From Verticiella sediminum (GTDB lineage Bacteria > Pseudomonadota > Gammaproteobacteria > Burkholderiales > Burkholderiaceae_B), in contig NZ_VLTJ01000014.1 of the NCBI RefSeq assembly GCF_007558815.1, positions 1 to 64,000 on the forward strand: a DNA stretch of 64,000 bases, read 5' to 3'. This document shows positions 52,661 through 62,468 of the stretch, piece after piece. The notes beneath the pieces were generated by a model. It worked only from the letters and a program-made list of their open reading frames with translations. It was not told the DNA's origin and made no database searches. Position 1 is the stretch's first letter. The number at the start of each line of letters is the position of its first letter. The position numbers were made by a program, and so were the translations under genes.

Positions 52661-53923
52661 GTGGATTTCGATCTCTGGTGGCTCATTCTCGTTCCGGTGC
52701 TCTTCGGGCTCGGCTGGATCGCGGCGCGCGTGGACGTGCGCCAGATGCTGTCCGAGCACCGCAAGCTGCCGGACTCCTATTTCCGCGGTCTGAACTTCCT
52801 GCTCAACGAAGAGCCCGACCGCGCGATCGACGCCTTCATCGAGGTCGCCAAGCTCGATCCCGAGACGGTCGAGCTGCACTTCGCCCTGGGCAGCCTGTTT
52901 CGCCGGCGCGGCGAACTCGAACGGGCGATCCGGGTGCACCAGAATCTGCTGCAACGCAATGACCTGCCGGACAACCAGCGCGATCAGGCGCTGCTGGAAC
53001 TGGCCCAGGACTATCTCAAGGCGGGCATGCTGGACCGGGCCGAGGACGGCTTCGAGCGCCTGAAGTCCACCCGCTTTGCCGCAGAGGCCCTGCGTGCGCT
53101 GATCCGCATCTACGAGGCCGAGCACGACTGGCCCAAGGCGATCGCGGCCGTCAACACCCTGCAGGGCCTGGTCGACCAGCCGATGCCGTTCGCCGTGCAC
53201 TACTACTGCGAGCAGGCCGGTGCTGCGCTGGCGCAGACACCGCCGGATCTGGACGCGGCCCATCGAGCCCTGGATACCGCCACCCGGCTGGCCGGCATGG
53301 ACGTCGACGCAGCGGACGCCGCCGCGCGGCCCGGTACCGCGCCCGGACGCGTACGCGTGGCCCTGCTGCAGGCCCGCCTCGCGGCGCTGGAAGGCGATGT
53401 TCGGGCCGAGCGCACCTTCCTGCAGCACGTGGTGAGCGAAAGCCCGGATTTCGCCGGCATGGCCGCACCTGCGCTGATCGCCAACTACCGCAAGGACGGC
53501 AATCCGGCCGATGCGCTCGCGCTGTTGCAGGACGTGTACGCGCGCTATCCTTCCCAGGACCTGTTCGACGCCATCTTCCAGGGCTTGAACGCCGATCGGG
53601 GCGTCGGTGCGGCCTGGGTGTTCGCCCGCCAGGCGCTGAAGAAACGGCCCTCGCTACTCGGCCTGGACCGCCTGCTGCAGGCTCAGTTGCAGCGGCCGCT
53701 GGGAGAGGCGCCGGAACGCGGCGCCGACGAGCGCGACGAATGGATTTCCGACGAGGACGCGGCCCTGGTGCGCAGCCTCATCAACCGCCATACCCAGCGG
53801 CTCGGGCGCTATGCCTGCCGGGCGTGCGGGTTCCGCGCCAAGCGGTTCTATTGGCAGTGCCCCGGCTGCAATGCCTGGGAAACCTATTTGCCCAAGCGGC
53901 TCGAAGAACTTGAAGGCTCCTGA
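52661..53923 (+). CDS. lapB: LPS assembly protein LapB (TPR and rubredoxin domains)
   Basis: A 420-residue protein starting at GTG 52661, with an N-terminal membrane helix (WWLILVPVLFGLGWIAA), a chain of TPR repeats (about 35-330) and a C-terminal rubredoxin-like zinc or iron domain with two CXXC pairs (YACRACGF and WQCPGCNAWETY). With LapA it controls LPS synthesis by presenting LpxC to FtsH. The four Cys are intact. The coding end overlaps the likely start of rfaE1. Confidence 0.95.
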   Translation: MDFDLWWLILVPVLFGLGWIAARVDVRQMLSEHRKLPDSYFRGLNFLLNEEPDRAIDAFIEVAKLDPETVELHFALGSLFRRRGELERAIRVHQNLLQRNDLPDNQRDQALLELAQDYLKAGMLDRAEDGFERLKSTRFAAEALRALIRIYEAEHDWPKAIAAVNTLQGLVDQPMPFAVHYYCEQAGAALAQTPPDLDAAHRALDTATRLAGMDVDAADAAARPGTAPGRVRVALLQARLAALEGDVRAERTFLQHVVSESPDFAGMAAPALIANYRKDGNPADALALLQDVYARYPSQDLFDAIFQGLNADRGVGAAWVFARQALKKRPSLLGLDRLLQAQLQRPLGEAPERGADERDEWISDEDAALVRSLINRHTQRLGRYACRACGFRAKRFYWQCPGCNAWETYLPKRLEELEGS

Positions 53924-54851
53924 TTCCGTATTCCCCGCCGAGGCCATTGCGCGTTCGCGCATCCTGGTCGTCGGCGATGTCATGATCGACCGCTACTGGT
54001 TCGGCGATGTGCACCGCATCTCGCCCGAGGCGCCGGTACCCGTCGTGCACGTCTCGCGCAGCGAGGACCGTCTAGGCGGCGCCGCCAACGTGGCGCGCAA
54101 CATCGCCGCGCTCGGCGCTCAGGTGACGCTGGCCGGGCTGGTCGGCCGCGACGAGACCGCGGGCGTGGTGGCCCGCCTGGCCGAAGCCGAAGGCATTGCG
54201 CACGCGCTCGTGGCCGCGGACGCGCCGACCACGGTCAAGATGCGGGTGCTCGGCCGTCAGCAGCAGTTGCTGCGGGTGGATTTCGAGGCGATGCCGGACG
54301 CCGCGGCGGTGGCCGGGCTCACGGCGCGCGTGCTGCCGTTGATCGCGGGCCACGACGTGGTGGTCCTGTCCGATTATGCCAAGGGCGCGCTGGGCCAGGT
54401 GCAGGCCCTGATCGCGGCGGCCCGCGAGGCCGGCAAGCTGGCGCTGGTCGACCCCAAGGGCGACGACTACGATCGGTACCGGGGCGCCAGCCTGGTCAGC
54501 CCGAACCGCTCGGAGATGCTCGACGCCGTCGGGCGCTGGCGCGACGAAGGCGACCTGCTCGGCCGCGCCCAGGCCCTGCGCTCGCGCCTGGACATCGAGG
54601 CCCTGCTCGTCACCCGCTCCGAGCAGGGCATGACGCTCTTCACGGACGCCGGCCGCGATCACGTCGATGCCCAGGCGCACGAAGTCTTCGACGTCTCGGG
54701 CGCCGGCGACACCGTGCTCGCCACACTGGCGGTGTGCCGCGCGGCCGGGCTGGACTGGCACGCTGCGATGCAATGGGCCAACCGGGCCGCCGGCATTGTC
54801 GTCGGCAAGCTCGGCACCTCCATCATCACCCCCGAGGAACTGCAACCATGA
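53910..54851 (+). CDS. rfaE1: D-glycero-beta-D-manno-heptose-7-phosphate kinase
   Basis: A ribokinase-family sugar kinase of about 313 residues. Sequence signs are [45 protein letters not shown] and the catalytic anion hole in [15 protein letters not shown] near the end. Only the kinase half of HldE is present, so the adenylyltransferase is a separate gene elsewhere, as in Bordetella. The start is uncertain: TTG 53910 gives [11 protein letters not shown] and overlaps lapB by 14 bases; no ATG lies between it and the domain. It overlaps hldD by ATGA. Confidence 0.9.
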   Translation: MKAPDSVFPAEAIARSRILVVGDVMIDRYWFGDVHRISPEAPVPVVHVSRSEDRLGGAANVARNIAALGAQVTLAGLVGRDETAGVVARLAEAEGIAHALVAADAPTTVKMRVLGRQQQLLRVDFEAMPDAAAVAGLTARVLPLIAGHDVVVLSDYAKGALGQVQALIAAAREAGKLALVDPKGDDYDRYRGASLVSPNRSEMLDAVGRWRDEGDLLGRAQALRSRLDIEALLVTRSEQGMTLFTDAGRDHVDAQAHEVFDVSGAGDTVLATLAVCRAAGLDWHAAMQWANRAAGIVVGKLGTSIITPEELQP

Positions 54852-55834
54852 TCATCGTCACCGGCGCCGCGGGCTTCATCGGCAGCAACCTGGTCAAGGG
54901 GCTGAATGAACGCGGCATCCACGACATCATCGCGGTCGACGACCTGACCGACGGCGACAAGTTCAACAACCTGGCCGACTGCGCCATTGCAGACTACCTG
55001 GACAAGGATGAGTTTCGCCAGCGCGTCGCGCATGGCAAGCTGCCGGCGGTGCGGGCCGTGCTGCACCAGGGCGCGTGCTCGGATACCACCGAGCGCAACG
55101 GGCGCTACATGCTCGAGAACAACTACCGCTACACGCTGGAGCTGTTCGAGTACTGTCAGCGCGTGATGGTGCCTTTCCTGTACGCCTCGTCGGCCGCGGT
55201 GTACGGCGCGGGGCCAGACTACGTCGAGGATCCGGCATTCGAGCGGCCGCTGAACGTGTACGGCTATTCCAAGCTGCTGTTCGACCAGATCCTGCGCCGC
55301 CGCATGGACAGCCTCACCGCGCCGGTGGTGGGCCTGCGCTACTTCAATGTGTACGGCCCGCGCGAGCAGCACAAGGGACGCATGGCCTCGGTGGCCTTTC
55401 ACAACGTCAACCAGTTCCTCGCCGAAGGCCATGTGCGCCTGTTCGGTGGCTGGGACGGCTATCCGGACGGTGGGCAGCAGCGCGACTTCATCTCCGTGAA
55501 GGACGTGGTGGCGGTCAACCTGCATTTCCTGGAGCGCGGCGGCCCATCGGGCGTCTACAACTGCGGTACCGGGCGCGCCCAGCCGTTCAACGACGTGGCC
55601 ATGGCCGTGGTCAACACGCTGCGCGAGGAGAAGGGCGAGGCTGCGCTGCCCCTGGACGCGCTCGTCGCGCAGGGCTACATCCGCTACATCGATTTCCCGG
55701 ACGATCTGAAGGGCCGCTACCAGAGCTACACGCAGGCCGACGACACCGCGCTGCGCGCGGCGGGCTTCGATGCGCCGATGCGCGACGTGCAGACCGGCGT
55801 GGCCGAGTACGTGCGCGAGCTGCGCGGGCGCTGA
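54848..55834 (+). CDS. hldD: ADP-L-glycero-D-manno-heptose-6-epimerase
   Basis: A 328-residue extended SDR that makes the heptose precursor of the LPS inner core. The nucleotide motif is [16 protein letters not shown] at 4-19, with YASSAAVYG near 115, YGYSKLLFD (Tyr and Lys of the active site) near 138, [15 protein letters not shown] and [15 protein letters not shown]. It is coupled to rfaE1 by an overlapping start/stop. Confidence 0.96.
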   Translation: MIIVTGAAGFIGSNLVKGLNERGIHDIIAVDDLTDGDKFNNLADCAIADYLDKDEFRQRVAHGKLPAVRAVLHQGACSDTTERNGRYMLENNYRYTLELFEYCQRVMVPFLYASSAAVYGAGPDYVEDPAFERPLNVYGYSKLLFDQILRRRMDSLTAPVVGLRYFNVYGPREQHKGRMASVAFHNVNQFLAEGHVRLFGGWDGYPDGGQQRDFISVKDVVAVNLHFLERGGPSGVYNCGTGRAQPFNDVAMAVVNTLREEKGEAALPLDALVAQGYIRYIDFPDDLKGRYQSYTQADDTALRAAGFDAPMRDVQTGVAEYVRELRGR

Positions 55835-55977
55835 GCCGCCGGATACGTAGAAGCCGACATGTCGGTTCCGCGCGCGGGCGCGGTTCGCGCATGCGGGCAT
55901 GCAGGCATCCTGCAGACGTGGCCAGACCGGGCTCCCGATGGGCGGGAGCGGTTGCCACGCAACCCAGGAGTCAGCGC

Positions 55978-56412
55978 ATGAACCCGTTCTTTGCCGGCAC
56001 GCGTCCGGTCGCATCCCACCTTCAGACTTCCGCTGTTTCGCATCCCGCCGCCGGCCGGGCCATGCGGCGGTTCTACCGCGCGGCGCGGGCGCTTGCCCTG
56101 GCCGCGGGTGTCGGCCTGTCGGCTGGCGCGATGGCCACGCCGATCGACGCCAACACGGCGAGCGCGGCCGAGCTCGAGGCCGTCAAGGGTATCGGTCCAC
56201 GCACGGCCAACCTCATCGTCGGCGAGCGCGAACGCAGCGGGCCGTTCCTGTCGCTGCAGGATTTCACCGATCGCATCCGCGGCATCGGGCCCAAGCGCGC
56301 CGAGGCGTTGCAGGCAGCCGGTCTGGTCGTGGGCGCCAAGCCCGCGGCTGCGGCGGCCTCGGCAGCGCCAGCTTCGGCAGCGCCGCCGGCCGGCCGCGAC
56401 AGCCGGCGCTGA
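55978..56412 (+). CDS. ComEA-like helix-hairpin-helix protein
   Basis: A 144-residue small exported protein with an N-terminal hydrophobic region (about 32-55, ALALAAGVGLSAGAMA) and a tandem helix-hairpin-helix unit (TPIDANTASAAELEAVKGIG, then RGIGPKRAEALQ). The HhH pair binds double-stranded DNA in uptake proteins; the C-terminus is an Ala-rich tail. GGAG lies 9 bases before ATG 55978; ATG 56062 would make a more typical signal peptide. It is in the usual place between hldD and cysM. Confidence 0.85.
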   Translation: MNPFFAGTRPVASHLQTSAVSHPAAGRAMRRFYRAARALALAAGVGLSAGAMATPIDANTASAAELEAVKGIGPRTANLIVGERERSGPFLSLQDFTDRIRGIGPKRAEALQAAGLVVGAKPAAAAASAAPASAAPPAGRDSRR

Positions 56413-56472
56413 GGCGGTATCGGCCCGCCGTCGCGCGGGCCGCGCCGCCCGGGCGCGCGTTATGATTGCCGC

Positions 56473-57384
56473 ATGGACACCAACCGCTATCCCACCGTCG
56501 AGCAGACCGTCGGCAACACGCCGCTGGTCCGCCTGCAGCGCCTGCCGGGACAGGCCAATGCCGATCGCGGCAATCTCATTCTCGCCAAGCTCGAAGGCAA
56601 CAATCCGGCCGGTTCGGTGAAGGACCGGCCGGCTCTGTCGATGATCACGCGCGCCGAGCTGCGCGGCCAGATCAAGCCGGGCGATACGCTCATCGAGGCC
56701 ACCAGCGGCAACACTGGCATTGCGCTGGCCATGGTGGCGGCGATGCGCGGCTATCGCATGGTGCTCATCATGCCCGACAATCTTTCGGTGGAGCGCCGCG
56801 CCGCCATGCGCGCTTATGGCGCCGAGCTCATCCTCACGCCGGCCGACCAGGGCGGCATGGAGTATGCGCGCGATCTGGCGCTCAAGATGCAGGCCGAGGG
56901 CAAGGGTCTGGTGCTCGACCAGTTCGCCAACGACGACAATCCTCTCGCGCACCTGGAGGGCACCGGTCCGGAGATCTGGGAGCAGACGGCGGGGCAGGTC
57001 ACGCACTTCGTCAGTGCCATGGGCACGACCGGCACCATCACGGGCGTTTCGCGCGCCTTGAAGCCGCTCAATCCGGCGATCCGGATCATCGGCGTGCAGC
57101 CGGAGGAGGGCTCGCAGATCCCGGGCATCCGCAAGTGGCCGGAAGCCTATCTGCCCAGGATCTACGATCCCAAGGCCATCGACCAGCTCGAGTACGTCAG
57201 CCAGGCCGACGCCGAGGCCATGGCGCGCCGCCTCGCCGCCGAGGAGGGCATCTTCGGCGGGATCTCCGCCGCGGGCGCGCTGGTGGCGGCCCTGCGGGTG
57301 GCGCAAACCGTGTCCAATGCCACCATCGTCTTCATCGTCTGCGACCGCGGCGACCGCTACCTCTCCACCGGGGTCTTCGACTGA
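56473..57384 (+). CDS. cysM: Cysteine synthase B
   Basis: A 303-residue PLP enzyme that joins O-acetylserine and sulfide or thiosulfate to make cysteine. The PLP Lys is in EGNNPAGSVKDR, the substrate loop is EATSGNTGIALAM, and GTTGTITGVSRAL binds the cofactor phosphate. The length and EGNNPAG pattern identify the CysM rather than the CysK branch. A bidirectional terminator separates it from the convergent efflux operon. Confidence 0.95.
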   Translation: MDTNRYPTVEQTVGNTPLVRLQRLPGQANADRGNLILAKLEGNNPAGSVKDRPALSMITRAELRGQIKPGDTLIEATSGNTGIALAMVAAMRGYRMVLIMPDNLSVERRAAMRAYGAELILTPADQGGMEYARDLALKMQAEGKGLVLDQFANDDNPLAHLEGTGPEIWEQTAGQVTHFVSAMGTTGTITGVSRALKPLNPAIRIIGVQPEEGSQIPGIRKWPEAYLPRIYDPKAIDQLEYVSQADAEAMARRLAAEEGIFGGISAAGALVAALRVAQTVSNATIVFIVCDRGDRYLSTGVFD

Positions 57385-57492
57385 CGCGCGAGCCTGCCTC
57401 GCCCGGTGGGGCGCGGCGGTACTGTCCGCCAGCGCCGCGCCCCGAGCGTCCGGGGCTCTGCTGACGGCGGCTGTGTCCTCGTGCGGGAAATG

Positions 57493-57527
57493 AAAAAGCG
57501 CCAAGGCGGCAACGCCTGGCGCTTTTT
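57493..57527. terminator. Bidirectional terminator between cysM and the efflux operon
   Basis: AAAAAGCGCCA...TGGCGCTTTTT forms a GC-rich stem with a 15-base internal part that pairs further (AGGCG and CGCCT), with A and T runs at its ends. It serves both convergent transcripts. Confidence 0.9.
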
Positions 57528-57564
57528 CCTGGGGCCCGTTCAAGGCTGGACTGCGGGGCCTGCC

Positions 57565-59181
57565 TCAGGGCTGCGTACCGGGGGCCGTGGGCTGTCCACC
57601 GTCCGGCGTCGCCTGCGTTCGCGTGCGCAGCGCATCCGGCGTGGTGGCCGGCTCGCCGCCCGTGCGCGTGCGCACACTGCCGGGGACGGGCGAGCTTTCG
57701 AGCCAGCCGCCGCCCAGCGCCTTGTAGAGCGCGACGCGGTTGGCCTGCTCGGCAAGCCGGCTCCCGACCAACTGCTGCTGCGCCTGGAACAGGGTGCGCT
57801 GCGCATCCTGCACGGCCAGGAAGTTGTCCACGCCGTTCTTGTAGCGCAGCTCGGAGAGCTCGACCGAGCGTTGCGAGGCTTCCACCAGGCCGTCTTCGGC
57901 CTGCAACTGCTGCTTGTAGGTCGCGGTGCCGGCGAGCGCATCCGAGACTTCGCGGAAGGCCTGCTGGATCGTTCCCTCGTACTGGGCCACCGCGATGTTC
58001 TCGCGCGCCTCGGCCAGGGCCAACTGGCCGCGCAGGCTGCCGCCGGCGAAGATCGGCATGGCGATCTGCGGCGAGAAACTCCACATCTGCGAGCCGCCGC
58101 CGAATAATCCGGACAGTTGGGCGCTGGCGGTGCCGAACAGCGCCGTGAGCGAGATGCTGGGGAAGAACGCGGCACGCGCCGCGCCGATGTTGGCGTTGGC
58201 CGCCTGCAGATTGTGTTCGGATGCGAGCACGTCGGGCCGGGCCAGCAGCACTTCCGACGGCAGGCCGGCGGGAACGTCCGAGAGCAGGTCGCCCAGGATG
58301 AACGACGCCTGCGCGGCTTCGGTGCCGCCTGCCTCGGTGCCGCCGGTGAGCAGGCGCAGCGCATTGTTGGCCTGCAGGCGCGCGCGCTGCGCTGCGTACA
58401 GGTTGCTGCGCGCGGTTTCGAGCAGGGTGCGGGCCTGGTTGAGTTCGAGCGCGGAGGCGACGCCGGCATCCATGCGGCGCTGCACCAGGTCGTAGGAGCC
58501 CTGGCTGGAATCGGCCGTGCGGCGGGCCAGGTCGATCTGCACGTCGGCGGCGATGAGGTTGAGGTAGGCTTCGGCGACTTGGGAGATCAAGGTGATCTGT
58601 ACGTTGCGCCGGGTCTCCTCGGTGGCCAGGTACTGGTTGAGCGCTGCCTCGGACAGGTTGCGGATGCGGCCGAAGAGGTCGATCTCGAACGCCGGCATCT
58701 GCACGCCGACCTGGTACTGGCTCGACACCACGGACTGGCCGCTGGGGCTCAGATCGCCAGGCGTACGCGCACGCTGGCCGGTGGCGCCCGCGCCGATCGA
58801 GGGCGCTAGCTCGGCACGCTGGACGTTGTACTGGGCGCGCGCCGCTTCGATGTTGTAGACCGCCACGCGCAGATCGCGGTTGTTCTCCAGCGCCTGGGCG
58901 ATCAGCGACTGCAGTTGCGGGTCGCGGAAGAAGTCGCGCCAGCCGATCGAGGCGGCAGTGACCGAATCCGGCGTGCCGGCCATGACGCCGTCGCCGGTGG
59001 CCGGGATGGGCCAGTCGGCGGCCACGGGCGCCGGCGGCCGTTCGTACTTCGGCGCGAGCGAGCACGCCGAGAGCAGCACCGCCAGCGCCACCGGGGCCAG
59101 CGCCAGCACGTGGCGGGGCAGGTGGCGCCGCCGCCCGGCGGCATCGATCGACAGGGCAGGGTTCACATCAGCGCGCATCAT
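57565..59181 (-). CDS. Outer-membrane efflux channel lipoprotein (OprM/NodT family)
   Basis: A 538-residue TolC-like outer-membrane channel of the OprM/CusC family. The lipobox LLSACS places the lipidated Cys near residue 40. Two outer membrane factor repeats follow, with YQVGVQMPAFEIDLFGRIRNLSE, RRTADSSQGSYDLVQRRMDAGVAS and FREVSDALAG segments. The C-terminus is a Pro/Thr-rich tail. Its ATG overlaps the RND pump stop codon, so it is the third gene of the pump operon. Confidence 0.93.
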   Translation of the reverse strand: MMRADVNPALSIDAAGRRRHLPRHVLALAPVALAVLLSACSLAPKYERPPAPVAADWPIPATGDGVMAGTPDSVTAASIGWRDFFRDPQLQSLIAQALENNRDLRVAVYNIEAARAQYNVQRAELAPSIGAGATGQRARTPGDLSPSGQSVVSSQYQVGVQMPAFEIDLFGRIRNLSEAALNQYLATEETRRNVQITLISQVAEAYLNLIAADVQIDLARRTADSSQGSYDLVQRRMDAGVASALELNQARTLLETARSNLYAAQRARLQANNALRLLTGGTEAGGTEAAQASFILGDLLSDVPAGLPSEVLLARPDVLASEHNLQAANANIGAARAAFFPSISLTALFGTASAQLSGLFGGGSQMWSFSPQIAMPIFAGGSLRGQLALAEARENIAVAQYEGTIQQAFREVSDALAGTATYKQQLQAEDGLVEASQRSVELSELRYKNGVDNFLAVQDAQRTLFQAQQQLVGSRLAEQANRVALYKALGGGWLESSPVPGSVRTRTGGEPATTPDALRTRTQATPDGGQPTAPGTQP

Positions 59182-62100
59182 GCGTGCACTCCTTGCTTCG
59201 GTTCTTCTTGCTTGGGTGGTTGTTCTTCGTCCTCGTCGTGACCGATCTTCTTTGGCTTGACGCGGAAAAGCTGGAGCACGGCCACGAAGAACACCGGCAC
59301 CAGGAAGATCGCGAGGAACGTGCCCGAGATCATGCCGCCCAGCACGCCGACACCCAGCGCGCGCTGGCTGGCCGCGCTGGCGCCGGTGGCCAGCGCGAGC
59401 GGGATCACGCCCATGGTGAAGGCGAGGGAGGTCATGAGGATCGGGCGAAAGCGCAGGCGCGCCGCCTCGATGGTGGACTCCAGCAGCCCGCGTCCTTCGG
59501 CGTAGATGTCCTTGGCGAATTCCACGATCAGGATGGCGTTCTTGGACGACAGCCCGATGATGGTAACCAACCCGACCTTGAAGAACACGTCGTTGGGCAT
59601 GCCCACGAAGGTCACGGCCAGCACCGAGCCGAGCAGACCCAGGGGGACCACCAGGACCACCGAGAACGGAATGGCCCAGCTCTCGTACAGGGCGGCGAGG
59701 ATCATGAACACGGTGAGCAGCGCGAGCGAGATCAGCATAGGCAGTTGCGCGCCCGAAATGCGCTCCTGCAGCGACTGGCCGGTCCATTCGTAGCCGAAGC
59801 CCTCGGGCAGTTCCGCAGCGATCTCTTCCATGGCGATCATGGCGTCGCCGGTACTGAAGCCCGGCTTGGCGTCGCCCGCGATCTTGATCGCCGGATAGCC
59901 GTTGTAACGCACCAGGCCCATGGGGCCGATTTCCCAGTCGACCTTGGCCACCGTGGCGAGGGGCACCGGCTGGCCTTGGCTGTTCAGCACGTTCAGGCGC
60001 AGGATGTCCTCGGGCTGCATGCGGCGCTCGCCCTCGGATTGCACGATCACCCGCTGCATGCGGCCGGCATTGGCGAAGTCGTTGATGATCGCCGAACCCA
60101 GCGCCGAGGACAGTGTCGTGGCGATGCTGGAGAACGGTACGCCCTGGGCGGCGGCAGCCTCGCGGTCGATGTCCAGACGGATCTGCGGCGCATCCTCCAG
60201 GCCTTCCGGACGGGCATAGGCGAGCACCGGGTGCTGGTTGGCCTTCATCAGCAACTGGTTGCGCGCATCGATCAGGGCACCGTGGCCAAGCCCGGCGCGA
60301 TCCTGCAGCCGGAAGGTGAAGCCGCTGGCCGTGCCCAGTTCGGGGATCGCCGGCGGCACCAGCGAGAAGAACTCGCCGTCACGGATGTGCTGGGCGAAGT
60401 AGCCCGTGGCCATGTTGCCTTCGTCCATCGCCGAGGTGTCGCGCTCGGACCAGTCCTTGAACGTGGTGAAGGCCAGCCCGGCGTTCTCGCCCGCGCCGGA
60501 GAAGCTGAAGCCAAGGATCGACACCATCTTGTCGACCGACGGGCGCTTCAGGAAGTACTCCTCCATCTGCTCCATGGCCGCGCTGGTGCGCGCCTGGGTG
60601 GCGCCGGCGGGCAACTGCACATTGGTGATGACGTAGCCCTGATCCTCGACCGGCAGGAAAGAGGAGGGCAGGCGCATGTAGCTGAACGCCAGGAAGCCCA
60701 CGATCACCAGGTACAGCAGCATGAAGCGCTTGGGCCGGTGCACGATGCGCGTCACGCCGTTCTGGTAGCGGTGCGTCGCCTTGTTGAAGAAGCGGTTGAA
60801 CCAGCCGAAGAAACCCTTGCGTTCGGCGTGCTGCTCCTGGTTCACGGGCTTGAGCAGCGTCGCGCACAGCGAGGGTGTGAGCGAGAGTGCCAGAAAGCCC
60901 GAGAACATGATCGAGACCGCCATCGCGATCGCGAACTGGCGATAGATCACGCCCACCGAACCGCCCATGAAGGCGAGCGGCAGGAACACGGCCGAGAGCA
61001 CCAGTGTGATGCCGATGATGGCCCCGCTGATCTGGCGCATGGCCTTGCGCGTGGCCTGCTTGGGCGGCAGCCCTTCCTCGGCCATGATGCGCTCGACGTT
61101 CTCGACCACGACGATGGCATCGTCCACCAGAATCCCGATGGCCAGCACCATGCCGAACATGGTCAGTACGTTGATCGAGAATCCGGCGAGGTACATCACC
61201 GCGAAGGTGCCGAGCAGCGCGATCGGGACCACGATGGTCGGAATGAGGGTGTAGCGAAAGTTCTGCAGGAACAGGAACATCACCAGGATCACCAGCACCA
61301 CCGCCTCGACCAGCGTGTGCACCACCTTCTCGATGGAGGCCTTGACGAAGGGCGAGGTGTCGTAGGGGATCTCCCAGCCCGTGCCGGCCGGGAAGAACCG
61401 CTGCAGCTCCTCCATGCGCTCGCGCACCAGGGTGGCGGTATTCAGCGCGTTGGCGCCGGTGGCCAACTGGATCCCGACGGCCGCCGCGGGCCTGCCGTTC
61501 AGGCGCGAGCCGAACTGGTAGCTTTCGGAGCCGAACTCGATGCGCGCGACGTCGCGCAGAAAGACGTTGGAGCCGTCCGGGTTGGAGCGCAGCACGATCT
61601 GGCCGAATTCTTCCGGCGTCTGCAGCATGCCGCGCACCACGATGCTGGCGGTGATCTCCTGCCCCATGTCCACCGGCATGGCGCCGATGGCGCCGGCCGG
61701 CACCTGGGTGTTCTGCGTGGAGATGGCGCTGTTCACGTCGCCCATCGACAGGTTGTAGCCGACCAGCTTGACGGGGTCGATCCAGATGCGCATGGCGCGC
61801 TCGGCCGCGAAAAGCTGGGTCTTGCCCACGCCGGGCACCCGGGTCAGTTCGTCCAGGATGTTGCGCGAGGTGTAGTCCGCCAGCGTCGGCGCATCCACCG
61901 ATCCGTCGGGCGAGTGCATCGCCACGACCATCAGGAAGTTCGAGCTTGCTTTCTCGACGTTCAGGCCCTGCGTCATCACGGCCTGGGGCAGGCGGGACTC
62001 GACCCGCTTGATGCGGTTCTGCACGTCGACCGCCGCGAGATCCGGGTCGGTGCCCGGCTCGAAGGTGGCGGTGATGGTCGCGCGGCCGAACGAGTCGCTG

Positions 62101-62342
62101 GTCGATTCGAAATAGAGCAGGCCCTGCGCGCCGTTGAGTTCGCGCTCGATCAGGCTGGTCACCGATTCGTCGACGGTCTCCGCGGACGCGCCCGGGTAGG
62201 TCGCCGTGATCTCGACGCTGGGCGGTGCGACGTCCGGGAACTGGGCGACCGGCAGGCTGGGAATGGCGAGCACCCCCGCCAGGATGATGAATAGCGCCAC
62301 GACCCAGGCGAAGACCGGGCGGCTGATGAAAAACTGAGGCAT
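59178..62342 (-). CDS. RND multidrug efflux pump, inner-membrane permease
   Basis: A 1054-residue RND transporter of the hydrophobe/amphiphile efflux-1 family. It has 12 membrane helices in two repeats, an N-terminal MPQFFISRPVFAWVVALFIILAG, the proton-relay Asp pair in LAIGILVDDAIVVVENVERIM and a Lys in the later KNAILIVEFAKDI region. It exports drugs, dyes or detergents with the adaptor and channel. It lies about 126 bases after the adaptor gene. The order adaptor-pump-channel matches AcrAB/MexAB-OprM operons. Specificity cannot be told from sequence. Confidence 0.96.
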   Translation of the reverse strand: MPQFFISRPVFAWVVALFIILAGVLAIPSLPVAQFPDVAPPSVEITATYPGASAETVDESVTSLIERELNGAQGLLYFESTSDSFGRATITATFEPGTDPDLAAVDVQNRIKRVESRLPQAVMTQGLNVEKASSNFLMVVAMHSPDGSVDAPTLADYTSRNILDELTRVPGVGKTQLFAAERAMRIWIDPVKLVGYNLSMGDVNSAISTQNTQVPAGAIGAMPVDMGQEITASIVVRGMLQTPEEFGQIVLRSNPDGSNVFLRDVARIEFGSESYQFGSRLNGRPAAAVGIQLATGANALNTATLVRERMEELQRFFPAGTGWEIPYDTSPFVKASIEKVVHTLVEAVVLVILVMFLFLQNFRYTLIPTIVVPIALLGTFAVMYLAGFSINVLTMFGMVLAIGILVDDAIVVVENVERIMAEEGLPPKQATRKAMRQISGAIIGITLVLSAVFLPLAFMGGSVGVIYRQFAIAMAVSIMFSGFLALSLTPSLCATLLKPVNQEQHAERKGFFGWFNRFFNKATHRYQNGVTRIVHRPKRFMLLYLVIVGFLAFSYMRLPSSFLPVEDQGYVITNVQLPAGATQARTSAAMEQMEEYFLKRPSVDKMVSILGFSFSGAGENAGLAFTTFKDWSERDTSAMDEGNMATGYFAQHIRDGEFFSLVPPAIPELGTASGFTFRLQDRAGLGHGALIDARNQLLMKANQHPVLAYARPEGLEDAPQIRLDIDREAAAAQGVPFSSIATTLSSALGSAIINDFANAGRMQRVIVQSEGERRMQPEDILRLNVLNSQGQPVPLATVAKVDWEIGPMGLVRYNGYPAIKIAGDAKPGFSTGDAMIAMEEIAAELPEGFGYEWTGQSLQERISGAQLPMLISLALLTVFMILAALYESWAIPFSVVLVVPLGLLGSVLAVTFVGMPNDVFFKVGLVTIIGLSSKNAILIVEFAKDIYAEGRGLLESTIEAARLRFRPILMTSLAFTMGVIPLALATGASAASQRALGVGVLGGMISGTFLAIFLVPVFFVAVLQLFRVKPKKIGHDEDEEQPPKQEEPKQGVHA

Positions 62343-62468
62343 GAGGTGACCTTCTCGATTGATTCCCGGTGGGGCACTGTGGCCCGTGGGGCCTCGCCCG
62401 CGTGGCGCCGCGTACCGGCATAGGCGGCCGGACTCGCGGGCGTGGCGGGCGGGCGGCTCATCGTTGGG

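Noticed and set aside
59184..62294. A plus-strand open frame of 1036 codons opposite the RND pump
   Set aside because: It is the mirror of a long GC-rich membrane gene; its His/Asp/Glu/Arg-rich translation has no domain, and the minus-strand pump is unmistakable.
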